Below are positions 8,334 through 15,741 of a DNA stretch of 43,439 nucleotides, piece after piece; the stretch's first letter is position 1, and each line of letters begins with the position of its first letter. The stretch is from VGWF01 sp964423465. Its GTDB lineage: Bacteria > Verrucomicrobiota > Kiritimatiellia > PWTM01. A program made the translations under genes and the position numbers. Below the pieces are notes generated by a model. That model saw only the letters and a list, made by a program, of their open reading frames with translations. It was not told where the DNA came from and ran no database searches. Location: positions 1 to 43,439 of the forward strand of contig CAYRFK010000012.1 in assembly GCA_964423465.1 (NCBI GenBank). The letters run 5' to 3'.

Positions 8334-10076
8334 GTGTCATCCAACAGCCAGACGGCCGCCGCCGGGCCGGAATCGCCGCCCGCCTGGCAGCCGGTGCCTG
8401 CCATGCCGGGCGGCCGATACCTGATCCTGGAACGCCGGGGTGATCCATGCAGTTCCAACACGGCCCTGGTCCATCTGCCCCGCGCCCTGCTCATCGTGGA
8501 CCCTGGATCGGCCCCCGACCATGCGGCCCAGATCTCCCGGATCGCGGCGGAGGTCATCGGCGACACGGAACTCCCCGTGCTCATCCTGCTCACCCATGCA
8601 CACTGGGACCACTTTGCGGCGCTGCCGCTTCTGGCGTTTCCCGCGCAGACCCCGGTGCGCGTCCTAGCCCATGCCGGCGTGACGGACACGCTCGCACAGG
8701 ACGCCCGGCTGGCGTCGCAGGCCTTCCTCTTCAACGCCGAGTGCCCGTCCATCCGGGTGGACGTACCGTTGCTGTCTGCGGATACGCCGTGCATGGACGG
8801 AACACCCGGCCCGGCGCTGCGCGTCGTCCCCGGGAACGTGCGGCTGCGCTCGATGCGGCGGCTCCCGTGCGAGTCCATCCGCGTGGCGGACGGCGAGGTG
8901 GCGCAGGTGATCCATACCCCGGGGCACAGCCCGGACAGTCTCTGCATCCGGGTCGGCGGCATGCTGTTTGTCGGGGACCTGCTGCTGGCCGCCAACCCCG
9001 CGGTCGCGGGCATCCCCGGCTGGGACGGCCGGGCACTGGTCACCTCCCTGCAGACCGTCGCTGAACTGCTGGATACTCTGCCCCTCGAACTCTGCTGCCC
9101 GGGGCACGGCCGCGTCCTCGCTATCTCCAAGGTCCGCCAGATCCTCGCCGGGGTTCAAACTCAGGCCGCCGCGCTGCGCGACGTGGCAACCCTCGACCCG
9201 GAGCGGGTGCAGTTGCTTATCGAATGCGCCGAGGAGCTGCTTCGCGAGGGGCTGGCGCTGTTCACGATCATCGCGGGCCGCCTCTACACCGTCTCCTACC
9301 ACCTTGATTCGCTCGAGGAATCCCAGACCGCCGCGGAGGTTCTTCAGGCCATGGACATCGAGGGCCTCGATGCCGCCCTCGACGAACTGGGGCGCTTCGC
9401 CGGACAGTTCCGGACCGGCCGCCGGCTTGAAGTTGCACTGCCTCTCAAGGGCATCCAGACCGTGGGCCGGATCGAGCAGTTGTTCGACTCCGCACGCCTC
9501 CGCGGGCTGATCGATCCGGTCCTGCTGCGCCGCGCGCGCCGGCTGCTCGATGACTTCGTCCACATCGTGCGCGGCATCGAACCGCCCTCCAATCCCGTTA
9601 CGCAGGACGTGCGCCGGATCCTGGTCGGCTTGGCTGAACGTTTCATGCCCCGCACGGCACCCGCCGGCGAACTGTGGGACGCGAGCGAGGACGAGGCCGC
9701 GTTTCGCCAGGCGCTGACACGCCACCTCGCCGCCGGCGCCTCGGCCGTACGGCTGGCGGTCGAGATGGACGCCGTGCCCCCTCTGCCCGGCATCACGGTC
9801 GACGGCGAACGCATCGAGGACACCCTCCACGCCATCCTCAGCGAATTCGCCGGCGCGGGAGCCGAACGCGTGGCGGTCACGGCAGACATGGCACCCGGCG
9901 GAACCTGCCGAATCAACATCCGGCCCGTCCCGGATCGCCGCCTGCCCTGTTTCACACCACCGCTTCTGCGCTATCTCGACCGATGCCTCCACCTCGGCGG
10001 CGGCCGGCTGGCCGACGCATCCACGCCGGCGGCCACCGTGCTCACCCTGCATTGGGGGATGGAACCTTCTCCATGA
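8334..10076 (+). CDS. MBL-fold hydrolase domain fused to a degenerate HATPase-like tail
   Basis: A 580-residue protein. Residues about 20-265 form a metallo-beta-lactamase fold with all metal ligands: THAHWDH (His88, His90, Asp92, His93), TPGHS, FVGD and PGHG. Residues about 270-450 are mostly helical and unassigned. The last 130 residues resemble a histidine-kinase-type ATPase: an N-box-like helix (ERIEDTLHAILSEF), a strand pair, then a terminal LGGGRL...LTLHW segment like the end of HATPase domains. The usual DxGxG boxes for ATP binding are not seen, so it may be an inactive adaptor (inference). The start is a GTG with GGGGGAGG immediately upstream. It may act as the anti-sigma-like partner of the STAS proteins around it. 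The MBL call is firm; the tail call is tentative. Confidence 0.8.
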   Translation: MSSNSQTAAAGPESPPAWQPVPAMPGGRYLILERRGDPCSSNTALVHLPRALLIVDPGSAPDHAAQISRIAAEVIGDTELPVLILLTHAHWDHFAALPLLAFPAQTPVRVLAHAGVTDTLAQDARLASQAFLFNAECPSIRVDVPLLSADTPCMDGTPGPALRVVPGNVRLRSMRRLPCESIRVADGEVAQVIHTPGHSPDSLCIRVGGMLFVGDLLLAANPAVAGIPGWDGRALVTSLQTVAELLDTLPLELCCPGHGRVLAISKVRQILAGVQTQAAALRDVATLDPERVQLLIECAEELLREGLALFTIIAGRLYTVSYHLDSLEESQTAAEVLQAMDIEGLDAALDELGRFAGQFRTGRRLEVALPLKGIQTVGRIEQLFDSARLRGLIDPVLLRRARRLLDDFVHIVRGIEPPSNPVTQDVRRILVGLAERFMPRTAPAGELWDASEDEAAFRQALTRHLAAGASAVRLAVEMDAVPPLPGITVDGERIEDTLHAILSEFAGAGAERVAVTADMAPGGTCRINIRPVPDRRLPCFTPPLLRYLDRCLHLGGGRLADASTPAATVLTLHWGMEPSP

Positions 10077-10222
10077 CCCATGCACGATTCGCACCATGCC
10101 CTCCCGCCGTCGCGCCGTACTGCAACGGCATGGTTCACCCTGCATTCATATCGATTGGGAATGACAGCCGGCGGAGGGATCGGTACTCTCCCCCTGCATC
10201 GTTGCATGCGGAGGAATGAAGC

Positions 10223-10579
10223 ATGAAGTTCGAGGATGGAGTCGTGATCGGGGCCGTGGTCGTATCTCCCGAAGGCCGGGTTGACGCTTCGAATGCCCCT
10301 CTGCTTGACGCCCATTGCCGGCAGGCGATGGCCGAGCGCACCATGACCAGTCTGATTCTGGATCTTGAAGATGTGGACTACCTGAGCAGCGCCGGCCTGC
10401 GCTCGATCCTCAGCCTTGGCAAGCACGCCAAGGCCCTTGGCGGCACGCTCGTTCTGACCGGGCTCAAGGGCGCGGTGCGCGAGATCTTCGACATCGCAGG
10501 ATTCCTTGGTCTCTTCCCGGTGGCCGACACGCTGGAGAAGGCGGCCGGTCTCGTCGGTGCGGGTCGGCGGGGCGCCTGA
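10223..10579 (+). CDS. Stand-alone STAS-domain protein
   Basis: A 118-residue single STAS domain, the fifth in the cluster. It has SPEGRVDASNAP, VDYLSSAGLRSIL with the phosphorylatable Ser pair near residues 55-56, and the LTGLKGAVREIFDIAGF helix typical of the family. The ribosome site GGAGGA lies 7 bp before the ATG. It is set off from the MBL gene by a 146-bp gap that holds no gene and no promoter I can defend, so it may be independently expressed or read through. A pair of 9-bp inverted arms follows the stop, which suggests the operon ends here. Confidence 0.92.
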   Translation: MKFEDGVVIGAVVVSPEGRVDASNAPLLDAHCRQAMAERTMTSLILDLEDVDYLSSAGLRSILSLGKHAKALGGTLVLTGLKGAVREIFDIAGFLGLFPVADTLEKAAGLVGAGRRGA

Positions 10580-10594
10580 CGGCACCGGTTCGGC

Positions 10595-10650
10595 CGGACA
10601 TCCTCTTTGCAGCCGCGACACGGTTCGCGCACCTTCGGCGCGGATGTCCG
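10595..10650. repeat. Inverted repeat after the STAS operon, possible terminator or leader structure
   Basis: Two perfectly complementary 9-bp arms, CGGACATCC at 10595-10603 and GGATGTCCG at 10642-10650, flank a 38-bp GC-rich loop. There is no T-run after the second arm, so it is not a standard intrinsic terminator. It lies between the last STAS gene and the ribosome site of the BNR_4 protein, and could separate the two transcripts. Confidence 0.3.
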
Positions 10651-10662
10651 TGGAGAAACGAC

Positions 10663-12048
10663 ATGATGTGGAACGGGATGCTGGCAGGCGGTCTCGGGCT
10701 GGTGTCCGCGGCGGTTTCCGTCATGGCGGCTCCCGCTCCGATCAGAATCGGCGACAGCCTGATCGATCCGAAGGCCCTGACGATTCAGGGCTCCTTCGGC
10801 CAGGCCATCAACGGCAAGTCGTTCCAGCAGGACGCCCTCGTTTCCCATCGGGGCCATCAGTACGTGGCGTACTACGACGAACGCAGGCACGTGTGCATCG
10901 CCCGGCGCAAGCTGCCCTCGGGCCCGTGGGACGTTCTGCGATTCCAGGACTACGACTTCAAGAGCGATGATGCTCACAATACGATCTCCATGGGCATCTG
11001 TCCGAGGGACGGAACCCTCCACCTGGCCTTCGATCATCACTGTCACCCCCTTCATTACCGCGTTTCCCGGAAGGGTGCCGTCTCGCAGCCGGAGGCAACG
11101 GCGTGGAACGCGCAACTCTTCGGGCCGGTGCTGTCGGAACTTGAGACCGGCAAGCGCATCGCCATCACCTATCCGCGCTTCTGGCAGACGCCGGACGGCG
11201 GGCTGCAGTTCGGCTATCGGCGGGGCGTCTCGGGCGACGGCGACAGGATGCTGGTCGACTACGACGCAGACCGCGGCGTCTGGACCGGCACGCGCCAGAT
11301 CGATTCCGGGAAAGGCGACTTCGAAGGAAGCGATTCCCGGTGCTCCTACCCCAACGGCTACACCTACGGGCCGGACGGGCGATTGCATGCCACCTGGGTG
11401 TGGCGCGAAGGCCCGCAGACAGCGAATCATGACCTCATGTACGCATGGAGCGAGGATCGGGGGAGGACCTGGCTGAACAACCGGGGCGAGCGGGTGAAGG
11501 ATCCGCCCGCCGTCGGCACCCCGGGCATCAAGGTCGTGGACATCGGGGCGGACTACGGCCTGATGAACACGCACGGACAGGCCGTCGATTCGCAGAACCG
11601 GATCCACACCGTCATGTGGCATTGCTCCGACGCCTCCCTCCGGGCCGCCGGCAGCCGGCCGGGCGAAACCCGGTGGGGGCCGGAGAAGGCCCGCCGCTAC
11701 CATCACTACTGGCGTGACGGGAGCGCGGTCTGGCAGCATCGGGAACTGCCCTGGATCGCCGGGGACCGTCCCAAGCTGTTCATGGATGCAAAGGACAACG
11801 CGGTCCTGGTCTTCAATACCGGCGAAAAACTGGCGATCGCCGTCGCGACCGCGGCAACCGTCTGGTCGGATTGGAGGATCATTCACACGGAGGACGGTCC
11901 GTTCGGCAACGAGATGCTCGGCGATCTGGCGCGTTGGAAGGAGACGGGCGTTCTCTCCATCATGGCCCAGGGAGCGCCCGCGAAACTCCGTGATCCGACA
12001 CCACTGCGAGTCCTCGATTTCGGCCCCTTCCCCCTTGGGGATATTTGA
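10663..12048 (+). CDS. Secreted BNR_4 seven-bladed propeller, probable polysaccharide lyase (PL25 ulvan lyase-like)
   Basis: A 461-residue protein with an N-terminal signal peptide (residues 1-23, ending at AAPAP). The rest fits the BNR_4 (BNR repeat-containing) family, which includes ulvan lyases. The key segment DDAHNTISMG carries His105; His125 lies in DHHCHP, Tyr170 in ITYPRF and Arg186 in FGYRR. From memory, the PL25 lyase PLSV_3936 uses His123, His143, Tyr188 and Arg204. All four map with the same spacing (constant offset of 18), so a lyase acting on uronate-containing sulfated polysaccharide is likely. The exact substrate is inference. The start at 10663 follows a GGAG site. It stands between the STAS operon and a CDF-family gene on the same strand. 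Confidence 0.78.
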   Translation: MMWNGMLAGGLGLVSAAVSVMAAPAPIRIGDSLIDPKALTIQGSFGQAINGKSFQQDALVSHRGHQYVAYYDERRHVCIARRKLPSGPWDVLRFQDYDFKSDDAHNTISMGICPRDGTLHLAFDHHCHPLHYRVSRKGAVSQPEATAWNAQLFGPVLSELETGKRIAITYPRFWQTPDGGLQFGYRRGVSGDGDRMLVDYDADRGVWTGTRQIDSGKGDFEGSDSRCSYPNGYTYGPDGRLHATWVWREGPQTANHDLMYAWSEDRGRTWLNNRGERVKDPPAVGTPGIKVVDIGADYGLMNTHGQAVDSQNRIHTVMWHCSDASLRAAGSRPGETRWGPEKARRYHHYWRDGSAVWQHRELPWIAGDRPKLFMDAKDNAVLVFNTGEKLAIAVATAATVWSDWRIIHTEDGPFGNEMLGDLARWKETGVLSIMAQGAPAKLRDPTPLRVLDFGPFPLGDI

Positions 12049-12066
12049 CGCACCTGCGGAGGCTGC

Positions 12067-12966
12067 ATGCACGGTCACGGCTCGGGCGGATCCAAGGAAG
12101 GACATGTGCGGGCGGCACTGATCGCCGGCGCGGTGGACACCGCCATCACGCTGGCTGCTTTCATGGCCTCGCGATCCTCGGTGATCCTCGCCGATTTTCT
12201 GAAGACGGTCCTTGAGTTCGCCGCCGTGGGCCTCGCGTGGTACACGCTGCGGCGCGTCCGCCGCGGCGGGGGCCATCAGTACCAATACGGCGTGGGCAAG
12301 ATGGAGCAGCTCTCCAGCCTCGGCATCGGCGCCCTCATGATCGTCTGCCTCGCAATCATCGTCTGCAACGCCATCCGGAGCCTGATGCATCCCGGCCATA
12401 TCGAAGGGGCCGGCGTGTGGATCAGCGTGGGCGCCCAGGCCGTCTTCGGCGCCGTGAACGGGCGCCTGTGCTGGCAGACGTTCCGCGCCGCCAGGGCCGG
12501 CTCCTCGCCGCTCATGCTGTCCCAGGCCCGACTCCTGCTCAGCCGGGCCGTCGCCAATGCCTTCATCCTTCTCGCCCTGGGACTCAGCCTCGCGCTGCGG
12601 GACTTCCCGTGGGCCGCCTGCATCGACCCTCTCGCCTCGCTGGTCATCGCGGTGTCGATCCTGCTCTCCGCTCTGGGCATCTTCTCCGCCTCCGTCTACG
12701 ACCTCCTCGACGGGGCGCTGGAGGAGAAATCCCAGATCGTCATCCTGCGCGAACTCGTGCGCTTCCACGACGATTTCGAGCAACTCCACGGCATCCGCAC
12801 CCGGCGCTCCGGCAGCCAGGTCTTCATCGAGATCTTCCTGGAGTTCGCTCCGGACAAGCCTGTCGGGGCCGTGCAACACATCATCGACGACCTCTGCGCG
12901 CACATCGAGGACGCCATCCCCGGCAGCCGCGCCGCCGTGGCCCTCACCACCCGCAAGATCAACTGA
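12067..12966 (+). CDS. Divergent CDF-family membrane protein lacking canonical metal-site residues
   Basis: A 299-residue protein that aligns along its length with cation diffusion facilitators such as E. coli YiiP: six hydrophobic helices, the loop HQYQYGVGKMEQL (matching the HxFGHGKAE loop), the LLALGLS helix, SVYDLLDGALEE and a cytoplasmic C-terminal ferredoxin-like domain with IRTRRSG. The transport-site residues are not conserved. YiiP Asp45, Asp49, His153 and Asp157 correspond to Lys46, Glu50, Leu156 and Arg160. Most C-terminal zinc ligands are also absent, although the His before the IRTRRSG segment is kept. A short His-containing N-terminus (MHGHGSGG) is present. It may move something other than a divalent metal, or act as a sensor. 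The start is 18 bp after the upstream stop. Confidence 0.85.
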   Translation: MHGHGSGGSKEGHVRAALIAGAVDTAITLAAFMASRSSVILADFLKTVLEFAAVGLAWYTLRRVRRGGGHQYQYGVGKMEQLSSLGIGALMIVCLAIIVCNAIRSLMHPGHIEGAGVWISVGAQAVFGAVNGRLCWQTFRAARAGSSPLMLSQARLLLSRAVANAFILLALGLSLALRDFPWAACIDPLASLVIAVSILLSALGIFSASVYDLLDGALEEKSQIVILRELVRFHDDFEQLHGIRTRRSGSQVFIEIFLEFAPDKPVGAVQHIIDDLCAHIEDAIPGSRAAVALTTRKIN

Positions 12967-13043
12967 CCCCGCCGCGCGCCGCCCACCGCCCTGGGACGGA
13001 GCCGCACTGGAAACCGCGGCGCCGTGGCACCGCAGGAGCAGTG

Positions 13044-13073
13044 GCGACATTGGGGCCGTACGCGGAATATGCT
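13044..13073 (+). promoter_or_regulatory. Candidate sigma70-like promoter with adjacent palindrome
   Basis: A -35-like GCGACA (13044-13049), an 18-bp spacer and a -10-like TATGCT (13068-13073) precede the VPS10-like gene in an otherwise empty 142-bp gap. A 13-base palindrome, CCGGAATTTCCGG at 13082-13094, lies between the predicted transcription start and the ribosome site and could bind a regulator. The motif match is moderate only. Confidence 0.3.
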
Positions 13074-13108
13074 ACGACTTGCCGGAATTTCCGGGAGAAA
13101 CGGGCGAC

Positions 13109-15721
13109 ATGAAACGACGATGTGAGTTCGGCGGTGGTGTTGCGGTCGCGGTGCTTCTGGCCGTCTGCCCCGCCGCGCCGGCGGCGGACACCCCCGCGTG
13201 GGAATGGGCCGGCTGGGGCGGCGGCGGCTACTTCTTCTCCGCCGCCTTCCACCCCGCGCGCAACGGCGTCATCTACATGGGCGGGGACGTCGCCGGCGTC
13301 TACAAGACCGAGGACCACGGGCTTCACTGGCGTCTGATCAACGACGGCCTCGCCGACTATGCCGTCTACTCCCTCGCCACCGACCCCACCGCGCCGGAAA
13401 CCGTCTACGCGGCGACCGAAGGCGGACTGTGCAAGAGCACCGACGGCGGCGCACACTGGCGCCTGCTTCCGAAGACCGGCCCGAAGGAGCTGCGCATCAC
13501 CGGCGAGCGCATGCGCAGCATCCGCTGCATCGCCGTGGACCCGTCCGACGGCCGCACCGTCTACGCCGCCAGCCCCTCCGGCCGGGTCTTCAAGAGCGCC
13601 GACGGCGGCGAGACGTGGACCGCCGCCTACGAGAAGGCCTCGGAGCCCGAACCGCCCGGCACACTCACGCTGCAGTTCGGCAAGGCCAACGACGCGTGGC
13701 ATGGCGGCTTCTGGTTCCCCGTCGCCTTCCCCACCGGCGCCGCCGCGTCAACCTGCACGGGACTGGGCTTCGGCTTCAAGGGCGAAGGCACGCTTCCGAA
13801 GGACTGCTTCCTCACGCTCAAGACCTCCGGCGGCGTTGCCTACCGCAGCCGCAACCTGCGCGAGTTGTTCGCACAGACGAAATGGGGCGAGGTCATGCTC
13901 GGCGCCGCGGATTTCAGCCTCGATCCCGACTATGCCAAGGCAAACCCGGCGCAGGCCGCCGCCTACGCGGGCACGCCGGACTGGTCCGCCCTCGCACGGC
14001 TCGATTTTGTATGCGTCGGCCCGCTCATGGATGTCGCACCGGTGGGCAAGTTCACCCGCTTCCACTTCGCCTTCGCCGGCTCCCCGACCCCGACGCGCGT
14101 GATCCGGGAGTTCACCGCCGGCACGCAACCGCCGACCTACGGAAACATCCGCCCCGGCGCGCCGCAGGGCGGCACGGTCTACAGCGTCGCGGTCGCACCG
14201 AAGGAGCCGTCGCTCGTGATCGCCGCGACCGACGGCTCGGGCCTCCTCGTCAGCCGCGACGCAGGACGGACGTGGACCTCGGCGCCCACGCCGTCGTCCG
14301 TCGCCACCGGCGCCTTCGCAGCCTCCGACCCTGCCGTCATGTTCGCCGCCTGCTTCAAGAACGGGATCTGGAAGTCGGTCGACACCGGGCGGACGTGGAA
14401 GCAGGTGACGCACGATCTCCCCTCCGACTGCTCGATCCTCGAAGTCGCCGTCAGCCCCGCGAACCCGGCCGACGTCTACGCCATCGGCACCGTTGGATGG
14501 AATGGACGCTTCTTCCTCTCGAACGACGGCGGCACCACCTGGACGAACATCGCCACGCTCAAGCCCGACCTCGAAGCCAACCCGACGCTCGCCACCGAAT
14601 TCCAGACCGGCATCTCCGGCCTCAGTTCGCCGCGGAACCTCGTGATCAATCCGCTCGACCCGCGCGAGCTCTTCATCGCCGCCAACTGGCGCCCATGCCT
14701 GAGCACGGACGGCGGCCGCACGTGGACCGAGCGCTCGCGCGGGGCGGACATCTCCTGCATCTACGACCTGCGCTTCCACAAGGGCCGGACTTACGCCTCC
14801 GCCATGGACGAGGGCGTGCTGGTCAGCGAGGACCATGGCGGACGCTGGCGAGCGCTGTGGCCGCGAAAGTACGACACCGAGACCAGCGGCCATCACTGGC
14901 GGCTGTCGATTTCCGACAGCTCCGGTGCGGATCGCATCGTCAGCACCTGCAGCCCGTGGGACTCGAAGGGGCCGAATCGCGTCGTGATGAGCGAAGACGG
15001 CGGGAAGACCTTCTCGCACTCCTTCGCTGGTCTGCCGGCGAAGAACCCGCAGGCCAACACCATGTGGGGCACCAGCCACCCGCGCGCTCTGGCGGCGGAC
15101 CCGAAGGATCCGAAGACGCTCTACCTCGGCCTCGACGGCGATCCCGCGGACGGCCGCGAGGGCGGCGGCGCGTTCAAGTCCGTCGACGGCGGCCGCACGT
15201 GGGCCCCCCTGCCCGCCCAGCCCGGCAGCCGCCGTGTCTTCTTCGGCTTCGCGGTCGATCCCACCGATTCCCGCCGTCTCTACTGGGCCGGTTGCGCCGC
15301 GGGCGGCGGTCTCTACCGCAGCGACGACGGCGGCGCGTCGTGGCAGCACATCTTCAAAAACGAGACCTGGTGCTTCAACGTCCACGTCGCACCCGACGGC
15401 ACGGTCTACTGCCCCGGCAACAACCTCTGGCGCAGCACGGACCACGGCAAGAGTTGGAAGAAGCTCACGGACTTCCCGTTCAGCTCGCGGATCATCGTCG
15501 CCATCGAGACCGACCCGGACGATCCGAAGCGTCTCTGGTTCGCCGCCACCACCTGGGGCAATGCGCCCGACGGTGGCGTCTTCGAAACCCGCGACGCCGG
15601 CGCCACGTGGCAGGAGATCACCGGCAACCTGCCCTACAAGAAGCCTATCGTCCTGCGCTACAACCCGGAAACCCGCGAACTCTGGTCCGCCGGCGTCTGC
15701 CTCTTCAAGTGCCGGCGGTAG
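13109..15721 (+). CDS. Secreted multi-repeat beta-propeller protein (VPS10/sortilin-like BNR, GH74-like)
   Basis: An 870-residue exported protein with a signal peptide ending near residue 28 (PAAPAAD). It is built from many sortilin/BNR-type blades with repeated SxDGGxTW motifs (for example STDGGAHW, SADGGETW, SNDGGTTW, SVDGGRTW). This architecture occurs in GH74 xyloglucanases and in related proteins of unknown activity. A non-propeller segment is inserted at residues about 180-347 (from TLTLQFG to VIREFT) and looks like a beta-sandwich carbohydrate-binding module. The ATG at 13109 was chosen because it begins the signal peptide and follows GGGAG; the frame is open far upstream without support. 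It converges with the next gene, 20 bp apart. The substrate is unknown. Confidence 0.8.
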   Translation: MKRRCEFGGGVAVAVLLAVCPAAPAADTPAWEWAGWGGGGYFFSAAFHPARNGVIYMGGDVAGVYKTEDHGLHWRLINDGLADYAVYSLATDPTAPETVYAATEGGLCKSTDGGAHWRLLPKTGPKELRITGERMRSIRCIAVDPSDGRTVYAASPSGRVFKSADGGETWTAAYEKASEPEPPGTLTLQFGKANDAWHGGFWFPVAFPTGAAASTCTGLGFGFKGEGTLPKDCFLTLKTSGGVAYRSRNLRELFAQTKWGEVMLGAADFSLDPDYAKANPAQAAAYAGTPDWSALARLDFVCVGPLMDVAPVGKFTRFHFAFAGSPTPTRVIREFTAGTQPPTYGNIRPGAPQGGTVYSVAVAPKEPSLVIAATDGSGLLVSRDAGRTWTSAPTPSSVATGAFAASDPAVMFAACFKNGIWKSVDTGRTWKQVTHDLPSDCSILEVAVSPANPADVYAIGTVGWNGRFFLSNDGGTTWTNIATLKPDLEANPTLATEFQTGISGLSSPRNLVINPLDPRELFIAANWRPCLSTDGGRTWTERSRGADISCIYDLRFHKGRTYASAMDEGVLVSEDHGGRWRALWPRKYDTETSGHHWRLSISDSSGADRIVSTCSPWDSKGPNRVVMSEDGGKTFSHSFAGLPAKNPQANTMWGTSHPRALAADPKDPKTLYLGLDGDPADGREGGGAFKSVDGGRTWAPLPAQPGSRRVFFGFAVDPTDSRRLYWAGCAAGGGLYRSDDGGASWQHIFKNETWCFNVHVAPDGTVYCPGNNLWRSTDHGKSWKKLTDFPFSSRIIVAIETDPDDPKRLWFAATTWGNAPDGGVFETRDAGATWQEITGNLPYKKPIVLRYNPETRELWSAGVCLFKCRR

Positions 15722-15741
15722 GCGGTCGCAACCGCCCCGGC

